NCBI GenBank assembly: GCA_036435485.1
Contig: CM071598.1
Span: 109,407,148 to 109,471,147, forward strand
Reading direction: 5' to 3'
Source of the DNA: Saposhnikovia divaricata
Taxonomy: Eukaryota; Streptophyta; Magnoliopsida; Apiales; Apiaceae
Length of the DNA stretch: 64,000 bases
Shown: positions 1-11,002 of the stretch, piece after piece
Numbering within the stretch: the first letter of the stretch is position 1
How the letters are laid out: every line of letters begins with the position of its first letter
The notes under the pieces: model-generated
Seen by the model: only the letters and a program-made list of their open reading frames with translations
What the model was told of the DNA's origin: nothing
The model's database searches: none
Program-made: the position numbers and the translations under genes

Positions 1-1089
1 GGACTCAAGCAAGCTCCTAGGGCATGGTATGACACACTATCACAATTTCTACTGGAGAATCAATTCACTAGAGGCACACTGGACAAGACACTGTTCTACA
101 AGAAACATGGTGATGATATTATCCTAGTTCAAATCTATGTGGATGATATCATATTTGGCTCTACAAATGAGAAGCTGTGTGAAAAATTCTCTAAGCTCAT
201 GCAAAGCAGATATGAGATGAGTATGATGGGAGAATTAACATTCTTTCTTGGACTGCAAGTGAGTCAAAGGAAGGATGGCATTTTTATAAGTCAAACCAAA
301 TACATTAAAGATTTACTGAAGAAATTTGATTTGGAAGAATGTTCACCTGCGAAGACACCCATGGCCACTGCCACCAAGTTAGATGATGATGCTAAGGGCA
401 AAAAGGTAGATATCTCAATCTACAGAGGCATGGTCGGTTCTCTACTCTACCTCACTGCTAGTAGGCCAGATATCATGTTTGCTACATGCTTATGTGCAAG
501 GTTTCAATCAAACCCAAAGGAATCACACATGATAGCAATAAAAAGGATCTTCAAATATCTGAAAGGCACACCAAACTTGGGGTTATGGTATCCTAAGGAC
601 ACAGGGTTCAATCTGGTTGGTTATTCTGATGCTGATTATGCTGGATGCAGAGTGGATAGGAAAAGCACATCAGGTAGCTGCCAGTTTCTTGGCCAAAGGT
701 TAGTCTCTTGGTACAGCAAGAAACAACAATCTGTGTCAACTTCCACAGCTGAAGCTGAATACATAGCTGCTGGAAGTTGCTGTGCTCAAGTGCTTTGGAT
801 TAGAAACCAACTTAGAGATTATGGACTTGTGTTGGAAAGAATTCCTATCATGTGTGACAACACAAGTGCAATCTCTATAGTTGCCAATCCTGTCAATCAT
901 TCTAGAACAAAGCACATTGACATCAGATATCATTTCATAAGGGAGCATGCAACTAATGGAACCATTGAGTTACATTATGTTCCCACAGAAAAACAACTAG
1001 CTGACATATTCACTAAGCCATTAGATGAAGCCACCTTCACTAGGCTGGTCAGTGAGATTGGAATGCTGAATTCTTCGAATTCTGGCTAA
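1..1089 (+). CDS. copia pol, C-terminal reverse transcriptase and RNase H (partial)
   Basis: The frame is open from the first base of the window to a TAA at 1087-1089, so this is the last 362 residues of a longer polyprotein. The RT catalytic motif YVDDIIFGS is encoded from 136, with the two aspartates at 142-147. RNase H motifs follow: SDADYAGC, TAEAEYIAAG and the terminal QLADIFTKPL block. In the element's life cycle this enzyme copies genomic RNA into DNA inside the Gag particle. The part visible here has no stop or frameshift and is almost identical to the minus-strand copy at 24071-25396. Whether the upstream part is intact cannot be seen. Confidence 0.93.
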   Translation, partial: GLKQAPRAWYDTLSQFLLENQFTRGTLDKTLFYKKHGDDIILVQIYVDDIIFGSTNEKLCEKFSKLMQSRYEMSMMGELTFFLGLQVSQRKDGIFISQTKYIKDLLKKFDLEECSPAKTPMATATKLDDDAKGKKVDISIYRGMVGSLLYLTASRPDIMFATCLCARFQSNPKESHMIAIKRIFKYLKGTPNLGLWYPKDTGFNLVGYSDADYAGCRVDRKSTSGSCQFLGQRLVSWYSKKQQSVSTSTAEAEYIAAGSCCAQVLWIRNQLRDYGLVLERIPIMCDNTSAISIVANPVNHSRTKHIDIRYHFIREHATNGTIELHYVPTEKQLADIFTKPLDEATFTRLVSEIGMLNSSNSG

Positions 1090-1931
1090 GTGAATATATC
1101 AACTAGATTGTTGCAGCAGTAAATACTTACCTTATCAAATGCTCAATATTTTTAAAGTAAGTATTGGCTGGAGTATAATCTATAAATATTCCAATGCTGC
1201 ACATGTTGAAAATCATACATCTTTAGCTTGAAATTTCTGTGAAATTTTGAGAAAATCACTATTTAATTTAGTAGAATATTCTTCAGTGAATATTTCTGGT
1301 AAATTTTAAAAGATAGTGAAAATTGAATTTTATGAGTGAAAAGTATAGTTCGATAAGTCAGACTTCTCGAATGGTTCATTGTTATGTCGTGGCTCGAGTT
1401 CTCGAATAGGCCTATCTAGAACCCTCTTGAGTTCTCGAATAGTGTCTCTTAGAGAAATCGAATAGCACACTTTGAGTTCTCGAATAGAGTATTTTAGTTC
1501 TCTAATGATAGAGTTCTCGAATACTGCATTTGAGTTATCGAATCATTTGAAAAGGCTGATTTTTCGCTGACACTTAATCGCTTTTTGGATTTATATTCAA
1601 AATTTCATTTCGCTCATAAAAACATATTTTATTTAGCTTAGAATTATTTTCTGAGTCAAATAACTGCCAGCTGTGAGTTACAAACTGTCTGAGATATCGA
1701 ATAAGCCTTTCTTGACTTCTCGAATAGTTGTTTCATACTTCTCGAATGACTTGTCGCTACAGAACACTTATCTATCGACAACTCAAGACATTCATATATA
1801 TATACATACAACTTCACAACTATTCAATTCTTTTCGTTCGATTTCTCAAGCACCTCAACTCCTGAAACCTCTGAAAAACCCTAACTGCGAATTTCTTCTT
1901 CAATCCTAATTCTCTTTTCTTCTCTACCCAA
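1090..1931 (+). promoter_or_regulatory. pol-ORF3 spacer with TTCnnGAA dyad array and TATA box
   Basis: This 842-bp AT-rich spacer has no ORF. Between 1364 and 1746 it carries seven perfect copies of TTCTCGAA (1364, 1399, 1432, 1477, 1514, 1717, 1739), plus variants such as ATATCGAAT. Each fits the TTCnnGAA dyad that heat-shock factors bind. A run CATATATATATACATA lies at 1793-1808. A pyrimidine-rich stretch then leads to the ORF3 ATG at 1932. The minus-strand SIRE copy keeps the arrangement: six perfect dyads between 23412 and 23794, and a TATATATAT run at 23350-23359. I infer an internal promoter for ORF3. The heat-shock reading is a hypothesis, since the dyads are not the contiguous alternating triple usually required. 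Confidence 0.5.
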
Positions 1932-4900
1932 ATGGCAAACCCTAAACTCACCATATCATTCCAAACTAATTTCATCGCAATCACCAGTGATGTGGAAGCA
2001 CCGAATGCCAATTTCAAGTGCTTTGTTCGGTGGTTGTCTGAATCATACATCAAGAGTGCGCTCTCAGCCAACCCAACTCTGTACATAGATCTATTGGAAC
2101 AATTCTGGAGGACTGCTACTGTGGAGGTCATCGCTCTTGAGAACGCTATCACTTCTTATATTGTTCACTGCAAGATTCAAGGAGAGGATATCACTATCAC
2201 CACTGCAGACATGAATCAAGCCTTGGATATGCAGCAAGAGACGTATGATGCTCTGGCCTCCAATGATGAGTTGGAAGAATTCTTTGACTTCATCAACTAC
2301 TCTGATACTATCAAGCTGGGAAAGTTGAATAGGAAGTTCTTAAGGAAAGAATGGAGCTTTGTATTTGCTACACTCCTTCATGTATTCACTGCACGGAAAT
2401 CAAGCTTTGATCAGATTAGTACACCCGTGCAGCAGATTGCCTATGCCTTGGCTCATGGGAGAAAGATAGATGTTGGACTTCTCATCCTACAGGAACTCTA
2501 TGGGAGACTTGGTCAGACCACAGCCAAGAGAGGTAATGAAATTTTCTTTCCTCGCTTTATTCAATCAGTGCTTAACTTTAAAAATGCTTCTTTGATTGAA
2601 TTGCCTGGAGTAGATAAGAGTAAAATAGGCTATCCTAGGTCCATGACCAAACTCATTTTTGGTAATTTGGAGACTAGGAATGATGTGGATGTAAGACTTA
2701 GCATAACTCCCCACATGGAGGGTTTGTTTAGGTCTTACCCCCACAACATGCCAATATTTGATTCTAAATCTCAGTTAGCACAGCCTAAGCAAGGAGAACA
2801 AAGTGCTAACCCAAGGCCTGCTAACCAACCCCCCTCAGCCAAACACTCTATCCAGCAAAGAGCCAACTGCATCATCCTCTCAAAAGGGTGATGTTAGTAA
2901 AAAGAAGAGAAAACAGGTTGCTTCTGAACCTTTAGAAATCTTAACTGAAGCAGCCCTGGCTGTAGAACTAGGGTTAGAAAGTGAGAAACCTGAGTTACCT
3001 ATCATAAGCCTAAAGAAGAAGAAGAAGTCTAAAACCACCTCTTCAGTCACTCAAATGGCTGAAGTTGTAAAATCAGGGGCACACAGCTCACTAGATGTAT
3101 CCTCTCAACAGGATGCATCTATAGAATCAAGCATCCTCCCCAATGCACCTATCTGTAAAGAGTCAGCACAAGGGAGTGATAAGGCTGGCACAACACTGAG
3201 TGGAGAGCACATCATAACTGAAACTCCCTCTATTTCTCAGGGGGAGTTGCCAAAATCTTGTCTACAACACACTTCTCTTTCAGAATCTACCACTCATATT
3301 TCTTTGAAGCCTGCAACTCAAGCAATTGAGGAGCAAGGCATTGATCATCAAGAATTCTTTTCCCTTGATGAGCCAATGAATTCAAGTGACTTGGTGCATG
3401 ACACCTTGCTCACCACCCAGGTACCACATTTGGATGGTCAGGGAATGCATGCTGGGGCATATCCTAATGACACCATCACAAACACAGAGGATTCACTAGT
3501 TTTTACTAGAGACTCTGTGCCTGTGTCAACTACTGTTGTAACTCATCCCACTTCTGTGGAGACAACAGTAGTAGAGTCTGTTCATCCGGTTGCAGAAGTT
3601 GCATCTGTAACTGAGGAGCCTAGCTCTAGCTCTAACTTTTTGTCTCAATGGCTGAAGCCTGTGCAACATGACAGTGCTTCAGGATCAGGGTCTGTTCCAC
3701 CACAATTGACGGTTGAAGCACTTCAGAGCTTAGTTGTGGATCAGATCCCTGAGTTCACAAAAATTGCTCAGCACCTTCTCACTGCAAACATGCCCAATCC
3801 AGACTATGAAGCTATTCTCCTATGTCACAAAGAGGATGTAGAGCTACAGAAGGAGAAAATCATAGATGAAACTGAGAGAGATGGGAATATCGATGCTTGG
3901 CTGCAAGGAACCAATTCAATCCCTCTCTCAGAAGGTCTCCAGTATCTCAGAGAAGAGTACATCACTTCACTAGGGTCCAATGCCAAATCTCTCAACCCTA
4001 CTGATGTGTTTGAAGCAGTGAATGACAGCTATAAAGGCATTCTCAAGGCTGCACACTATCTTGGTAAAGGCTTAAAGACAGAAATTAATGAAGTGTGTTC
4101 AGCTACAACCAAGGAGGTGCATGAGATCAAGAGGACTTTTGATGCTAAATTCCCTCAATTGGAGACTGTTATCAAGGACATTCGAACCTGCAATGCTACT
4201 TGCACCAAGATGGACAATGGTTTGGCTATTCTCAAGGATGCTGTCACAGGTCTGGGGCACAAATTTCAATCCTTATCAGATCAGACAACTGATGCCAATG
4301 CCATGCTCAGGACCCTCTTTGCAAATCAATATGGAGACAAGCTGGTCACTGAGGTTCCTGTGCATGAGATGTCAAGGTTCGAAGTGCAGAGACTGAAGGA
4401 TCAATCCCTATCTGGTTTTAAGGCCAATGAACTCTTCACTAAAGTGGATACTCTTGAAAAGGAGGTAGTCTCTCTCCACAAGTCCAATGCTCATCTTACA
4501 GACACTGCGACAACTCTGACTGAGCAGTTGAACACTCAAGCCACCACCACAGCTGATGTTCTTCTGCATCAACAATCAATGTTGTCTGCAATGATGAAGC
4601 ACATGGGTCTTCCCCTACCTGATGAATCTTCAACTCCAAAGGTGCATCCTACAGTCCCTGTGTCTGTCAACAAGCCTAAGGGGGAGAAGAGGATATCAAA
4701 GAACTCAAATCCAAAGGGGGAGAGATCACTAGAAAAGGGCATCAAGATCACTGAGGGTGGCCATCAGAGAACTTTGAAATCTACTACTCATGTGCCTGGA
4801 AAAGGAAAGGACAAAGTTGATGTGCCTCCCACTTCTCTGCCAGTTGTCACTCTACCAACTGTGCACATCACTACTCCTGATGGTCAAAGGCAGTCTATTA

Positions 4901-6702
4901 CAACCACAGTGGTTGCAGGGAGTATGCCATCTGACAAGCCTCAAATTTCAATATCTAAGAGTGCCAAGCCAGTAGAAGTGAAGGTGGTCACTGAGGCCAA
5001 GCTACAAGAAATTGCAAACTCAAATGTCTATCATGATGATGCATTCTTGGAGCTTCTGAAAGTCTCTAGAGAACAGGCTGGTGATGCTCTGCTATATCAT
5101 GAGAGTTTGAAGAGTCAGATTGACTGTCTCACTGTAGTACCAAGGAGGCTTAATGATCTATGGCTCAAGGAGATATTGATGGTAGGAAAGAACAAGATAT
5201 GGCATTTAACCATCAATACTCTACAGAGTCTAAAGCACTCAGAAGTGAATGTGCTCCTTGGACTAATTGAGAAGGGAAATGAGAACAACAAGAGTCTTCA
5301 TGATGAATTGAGGAATGGTCAACCTTCAAGGCTACCTGAAGCTTTCACAGATCCTAGAACTATTATCTACCAGGCTGGAACAAGAATTGAAGATATCAAG
5401 CAGCTGGTCATTCCTAAGCATCTAACTCCTCAAAATAAAAATCTCATCATAGCCATCATTGAGAAACTGATCAAGAAGAAGGGATCAAGAACAGCAGAAG
5501 AATTAGAAGCTATATCTTATCTCAGGTCATATATTGCAACTGGCATTGTATCTGAGACTGCTAAGTTCAACCCAAGCAAAGATCAAGACAAGGATGAAGA
5601 TAAAAGTGATGGAAGGAGAAGACATCACAGGAGTAATAAGGGTGATGAAGACAAGAAGAAGAAGAAGGATGATGAGAAGAGGAAGAATGATGATGATCAA
5701 GGTAAAGGCTCTGAGAGGAAAAGTGGAAGACAGCAAGCCTCAGGCATTGCTGACAGTAACCTCACCACAACACAAGACTCTAAGTCTAGGGTGAATGCTG
5801 CCAGTAGTGACCTTTCAAAATTTGCATCTATGGCTTCTGCAACTGTCTTGCCACCTCAAGAAGAGAAGAAGATTCAAGTCAAGAAACCATCTGTATGTTT
5901 CAAAAAGCAAACTGCTAATGGAATACTACAATGGTCTACAAACAAAGGTCACATACTGCTGCCAAGTAATCATGTAAAAAGAATCAAGTTCAAGCAAGCT
6001 GCAAGGAAATCAAAGCCAACCATATCAAAAACCCTGACAATCTATCCAGGCCTAAAACTCCAACCACTAGATGAAGATTATGATGTAGACCAACTGCAAT
6101 TTTTGCAAGCTCAAAGAATCTATCATGTTGCCATTGTTGATAATTGCCTTGAGATTAAATATTCGGATGGAAGGGAGGAGAAATTCAAACAAGGAGGATG
6201 TCAACACTGGGGCAAGCTATATGACATAGAGAGAATCATTGCACTGTTGAGCTCAGAAGATAAAGTGGAGAGAGTATGGAAACTGGAGCTAATTGATTTT
6301 GTGAAAATGAAGAGAGATCATGAAGAAAAAGTCAGAAAAGAGTGTTTTGAGAAATGGCTGGCAAGGGAGAAAGAAATTGAGAGACTGGAAAGTGAAGCAG
6401 AAAAGCTGAGGAAAAAGGGTTTGTGTAGAGTTCAGTTCAACCCCTACATGGTAAAGTATAGGAGGAGGAATGGAAATCAAGTCAACATCAGAATGAATCT
6501 ACTCAACCACTATCCTGCAAATATTCTGGAACCAGTACTTGAAGATTTCAAAGACTCAATTTTGCTTGAAGAATTGGATGCTATGGCAGAAATAATAAAA
6601 GCTATGGATGAGAATACAAGGAAGGAGAAAGAAAGAAGAGAGAAAGAATATGATGAATTTCAAGCCAAAGCTATGGAAAGGGAATCAAAAGACAATGGCT
6701 AG
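1932..6702 (+). pseudogene. SIRE ORF3 (the 'env-like' position), about 1,590 codons, one frameshift
   Basis: ATG at 1932 opens a 319-codon frame that runs off-register near 2830, where a C run is one base longer than in the minus-strand copy. The other frame then continues to a TAG at 6700-6702. The N-terminal 280 residues form a compact hydrophobic and helical domain with motifs LYIDLLEQFWRTATV, GRKIDVGLLI and FFPRFIQSVLN. Lysine clusters (KKKRK, KKKKKSK) follow, then a long Ser/Thr-rich stretch, a helical middle, a strongly charged Lys/Asp tract near 5580-5720, and a conserved C-terminal domain with PGLKLQPLDED and a charged helix. I see no signal peptide or membrane helix, so an envelope role is unsupported. 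Similar ORFs occur downstream of pol in SIRE elements of asterids; the function is unknown. Confidence 0.85.
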
Positions 6703-6861
6703 TTCTTCATCATAGGCTGTAAGATTACTCACTCTGTAGTTCTATCCATATTGCTGATGGAAATTCATACCTGTACTGTCAAGTTTTATCTTTATGTATG
6801 ATAGGCTTGTTATCAGACATGAAATTGTGACTAAGGGTCTTACTCACAATTTGGGGGAGAT
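6703..6861 (+). promoter_or_regulatory. ORF3-LTR spacer and polypurine tract
   Basis: A 159-bp spacer follows the ORF3 stop. It ends in the purine run GGGGGAGA (6853-6860), one base before the 3' LTR. This is the expected place for the plus-strand primer of reverse transcription. The minus-strand copy has the mirror arrangement at 18285-18297. Confidence 0.8.
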
Positions 6862-7989
6862 TGTTAGTCACAGAGGCATGCCTGAATACATCTAATAACA
6901 AGCCTAAGTATGTGTAATGCTATGCATTACCTACATGACCTCTTAACTGAGGGAACCTCTAGTTGTAGAGTTTCTACTTGTTTGTACTATGTAATAGGCA
7001 TCAAATTCTATCTGTGTAACTGTACCTACTAAGTCAAGAATAAAGCTTGAAAGAAGTTCTAAGGTTCATGCCTCAAGCAAGGAAATGAAGACTGTCAAAT
7101 AATCACAGTTGGGATTTGAAGAAATGAAGAATTTGCCTAAGTACCAATTCGAGAAGTACATTTGTCTATTCGAGAAGTCTAGCATTCGAGAAGTCTGGAG
7201 TTCGATATCTCTGAATACACTATTCGATATCTCAGGGATTCGATATGTCAAAATGCTCTATTCGATATCTCAAGGAGTCCCAGAGAAAAGAGCTACTCGA
7301 GAAGTGATTCGATATGTCAAGATAACACTATTCGAGAACTCAGAGTTATCGATCAAGTCAACTCCAGTTCTCGAATCACTTACTTAGTCACTTCTCGAAT
7401 ACATTCTTGAGGACAAAATACTGAAGAATTGTACAAGTCAGAAACCTGCAACAAGCCAGGATACTTTATTTGACTCTGTCCTATAAAGCATGCTGGAAAG
7501 CCTACAAAGAAGCTTGGAGAGATAAGACAAGGGACAAGGAGCTGAAGAAGTGGATCTAAACAGGCTTTTCAAAGTCAAATCTGTAGCCGTTTGGACTCTT
7601 ACTAAAATGAGATAGACAGACTGGAAAGTGCTTTTGTTTTACCTACCTCATTTGTAGCAAGGGGGTGTATCCATGTCTATAAGGATACAGCCTCACTTCC
7701 TTAGCTGTTAAAGGTTTTTGAAGTTTCTCAAATATATCCAGAAAATATCTCTCTGAGAAAAAACGAAGCTGAGAATACTATCATTTGTATTCACAGATTG
7801 TAGCAACATCTTAATCTAATAAAATATTAGATTAAAGTGATATTGTGTTGTGTTTGTGTTTAATTATCCGCATCTTCATATCTCACACACTCATCACTTA
7901 TCTTGCTGCAAAGATTCAAAACCGAAGAAAAACTCAAGAATCCATTCACCCCCCCCTCTGTATTCTTTTACTGTATTCAATACTCAACA
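6862..7989 (+). repeat. SIRE 3' LTR (1,128 bp)
   Basis: The LTR begins TGTTAGTCAC after the polypurine tract and ends ACTCAACA, giving TG...CA ends. It matches in reverse complement the LTRs at 16999-18284 and 28638-28899 plus 44376-45413. A cluster of perfect TTCnnGAA dyads (7148, 7169, 7185, 7331, 7368, 7392) lies 80-340 bp upstream of a TATA candidate, CTATAAAG, at 7481-7488, so this is probably the U3 promoter. The dyads have the same core as those before ORF3. Confidence 0.93.
7148..7399 (+). promoter_or_regulatory. TTCGAGAA/TTCTCGAA dyad cluster in SIRE LTR
   Basis: Six perfect eight-base dyads lie within 252 bp, interspersed with related words such as TTCGATATCTC. They sit upstream of the LTR TATA candidate. 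Clustered TTCnnGAA elements in a copia LTR recall the heat-responsive ONSEN family, but that link is by analogy only. Confidence 0.5.
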
Positions 7990-10239
7990 ATTTTTAAGAA
8001 TTTAACTAAAAAAAATATCTTCGAAATGCTCTAGAATGGCTAGGAGCCCTAACAATTAGGAAGAGGAAAAAAAATTAGTAAATTTAAGAGCTTGGAGCAA
8101 AAAAGTCATCTTCAAATTTAAGAGTCATTATAAAATGGCATTAATTTGAAGTTAAAAGTCATTATAAAAAGGCTCTAAAATCACTAAGAATTTTTTTTCT
8201 CTTCTCAATGTTAGTAGCTTCATTGTCCATCTTAATTAATCATCATAAAACTAAATTCCTGCTAGTGCTATATATCAAGGAATTTACTTTTTTGTCCCTA
8301 AAACAGGGGTATCTTGATAATTTTGTTAAGTAAGATGGGTTACCCGTAAACCCAATATGATCCGGTCTGGACAAAATACTACCATCAACAGCGATACAAA
8401 GATATACTTATCCCAAAAATTAAGCTGGAGAATTCGTCATCACTGATTTGAAGTTGAACTTTAGAGATGGATTGGAATATTTTCACATCAAAATTAGCAT
8501 CTGTATTGTTTGTTAAGCACTTATGTTTAACATCATGTTTTACCCATTCACAGTTTCATGTTGATTGATTTAGTAGAGGCAATTACTAGCATAGCATCAT
8601 GAACATGGATACAAGTTCAGCACAAACTGTGTCGCCTACACCTCAAACAGGTTGGCTCTGTTTACCTTTTGAGAATGTACATGTTGCCATGCTTCAATTT
8701 TTAGTTTATCAGTTTATTAAAGTAATTGCCACTTTTTTATTTTTCTGGTAGCTTCCAAAAGAATGGCTTTGTCTAATCAGTTATCACCAAATTCGACTAA
8801 ACCTGGTATGTCTGTGTCAATTTTGATTTTTTCATTGTTGATTTTGTAACAATTAACCATATTTTTATTTGTTAGAAGACTTATGTCCATGACATTTTAA
8901 TGATTTTAAATTCTATAGTCTTATGAATCCTATTGAAAAGTTTGCCAGTCAATCCTCCAATACAAATGGAATTCAAAATAAAGAAAATTTGGACCCCTCT
9001 TTGTTGACAACCAACTTTATTTAAAAGGATGAATTCTCTTAACACGAGGGACCGTTTTCAGTAGAAATGACATTATTGTATTATATACTTTTAGAATAAT
9101 GGGTTTTCTCTGTTTAATGATGGCAACACTGATCATATATATAAACACAAGAATAGATTATCTTCTGAAGTTCCCTAAGTAAACAAGAGTGAAGAGGTTG
9201 TTTTTAGCTTACCTAGCAGTTAACATGTACTTGACCATCAGATTTCTCCTATACAATTGAATAGATCATAGATAGTAATAAGATGTTACATATATCGTGA
9301 ATATAATAGATGACAGCTTGAGAGTACATGTTAGCTCCTAAGTGCAACCTCCCCATAGAACGTACAACAAAGAGACCCAGAATCACTACAACACCAGTCA
9401 TAGGTGAAATCTAATAAAGTAGTCACTCCCTTGCTTTCTCCACACACTACAATCTTCATTTCTCTGTATAATACTCGATACATGCATCAAAATAAATAAA
9501 ACCATAACAAGAAGCAACAAGTTCTCTCTGAAGTATAGAAGCAATGCACCAACATAAGGAATTGGAGGAGTCAAGGGTGAGAACTGAGAATGTGAATAAG
9601 TTTCAAAATTCTAAACATTTTATACACCATTCAACATTTGCTAATAATCTGATGCATACTATTTCATATTAAAGTACCCAAACAAAGCAAAAATTTTAAA
9701 CTCCTTGATTTAACTTGGGTTAACATTAAGATTTCTAAGGTTTATTGAGTACATGCTGAATAATAATAACTCAAATAAAGACTCAAACTAAAGTTAACAT
9801 ATAGCAGTAACAGGCAAAACTAACAGGAGAAAAAAATGATATCAATTAATCCCGTTTCCAGTATCACGTAAGTATCTCCACAGAAATCGCAACAAATGCA
9901 CAACATGGAGATCACTTTAACTTTATAACTGGTGCTAGGCAGAATAGTAATAAGAACAAAATAAGATGACATAAATCTAAGATAAAATATGAAAAAGTCT
10001 GCCATAGCTTTGATTAGAAAAGTACCAAGTATCTAACATAATAACCAAAAGCCATTAAGAAAATAAATAAAAAGATTAATATTCATTAAGATTAAAATTT
10101 TCAAGTGTAAATTATAAGAGTATATATACTTTCGATTTGAATGTGAGTATTAGTATTGTTATATTATTTTAACTATACATCTTTATATAATGAATTTCTT
10201 AGATTAATGTTTCGTATTTTTAAATAATACAATACTTTT
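7990..10239. other. AT-rich intervening DNA between SIRE and Tat elements
   Basis: No coding ORF is visible. The first 220 bp contain loosely repeated words (AAATTTAAGAG, AGTCATTATAAAA) that look like a decayed short repeat. Gene-fragment remains lie at 8599-9060 and are listed separately. The rest, to 10239, is AT-rich and has no structure I can name. This is the older DNA into which the Tat element inserted. Confidence 0.6.
8599..9060 (+). pseudogene. exon-like gene fragment, left copy
   Basis: A possible first exon starts with ATG at 8599 and ends CAG|GT at 8650. A second, 8752-8805, is flanked by GGTAG before it and G|GTATGT after it, and encodes LSNQLSPNSTKPG in the phase left by the first. 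A further reading (EKFASQSSNTNGIQNKENL) runs near 8933-9000, but it is not joined by a clear splice site and meets stops. A diverged copy lies at 50662-50990. The exon-intron look suggests remains of a captured or duplicated gene, for example in a DNA transposon. I do not recognise the protein. Confidence 0.4.
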
Positions 10240-10960
10240 TGTTATGCCCTAATTTGGCATAAGTCCTAAGCAGGCCTGAATGGGCTAGAATAATATTGCA
10301 TCACACATAATGGGCCTAGGAAATGAGAATGGGTCACTAGAGTTCATCATCATAGAGAAATTCATTACATTATTCTGTAAGGTGACATCGCCAGCGATCC
10401 CAAAGGGACGGGGTCGCAGTTCACGAGGTCTAGCGAGGCCTAGAGGTCCAGCGTGGCCTAGAGTATATTTATTATGAAGGTTTACGGTCAGACCCAGCGA
10501 GGTCGCGTGAGTGCGATTATCTCCATACATCGTGGATCACCTCGCATGACTAGCCCAGCGAGGTCGCATGCGAGGCCATCTAGTTTCTTCGTCAGTTCCG
10601 TTAGTAAGGCTATTTAATTAGAGCATCATGCTAGCCGTGGGTAACCTTTTATGGGTCATGGGTCATGAGCAGGATAAATGGGTAAAATATATCAGCCCAA
10701 GGAGACATCTAGTGGATTTGGGTCAAGTTGAGCCCATGAAAACCCTAGCCCGTCTAGATAACTTCTTCTCCAAGAGAACTACGTGTGGCTTCTTGTAAAG
10801 TTTTAGAAACAGTTCACCCCTGAATATAAATAGACAAGATCAGCCAACAACAGTTACAAATCACCTCCGTGTTCTTCGTGTTCTTAGCAGAATATCCGTA
10901 TTTTGCTCCGTGATTCCAGCAACCTCCAAAATATTGTTATACAATATTCTTCCTATAACA
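10240..10960 (+). repeat. Tat 5' LTR (721 bp) lacking the TATA segment
   Basis: It starts TGTTATGCCC and ends CCTATAACA. It aligns throughout with the 3' LTR except for a 28-bp gap at 10787-10795 that removes the 3' LTR's CTATAAATAG (50390-50399). The LTR contains repeated GCGAGGTC and GCGAGGCC words, giving an unusually CpG-rich middle for this AT-rich region. Confidence 0.92.
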
Positions 10961-10962
10961 TT

Positions 10963-10980
10963 TGGCGCTAGAAGGAGGGG
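10963..10980 (+). promoter_or_regulatory. Tat primer binding site candidate
   Basis: TGGCGCTAGAAGGAGGGG begins two bases after the LTR end, which is the normal position for a tRNA-primed minus-strand start. I cannot assign the tRNA from memory. Confidence 0.6.
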
Positions 10981-11002
10981 TTAGTCGTTGAATTGGGAGA
11001 CT

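Larger units (their letters stand above)
1..7989 (+). mobile_element. SIRE-type Ty1/copia retrotransposon, 3' part
   Basis: This is the 3' portion of a copia element; its 5' LTR, gag, protease and integrase lie left of the window. In order it holds the end of reverse transcriptase/RNase H, an 842-bp promoter-like spacer, a 4.8-kb ORF3, a polypurine tract and the 3' LTR ending in CA at 7989. The layout pol then a long extra ORF then LTR is characteristic of the SIRE lineage. A second copy of the same family lies on the minus strand at 16999-45413, and comparing the two fixes the ORF boundaries and breaks. The target-site duplication cannot be checked because the left end is missing. Confidence 0.93.

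Noticed and set aside
1876..1886. Telomere-like AACCCTAAC before ORF3
   Set aside because: A single unit, not a tandem array; common by chance in pyrimidine-rich plant leaders.
1932..6702. Calling SIRE ORF3 an envelope protein
   Set aside because: Position fits the old 'env-like' label, but no signal peptide or membrane-spanning segment is visible in either copy.
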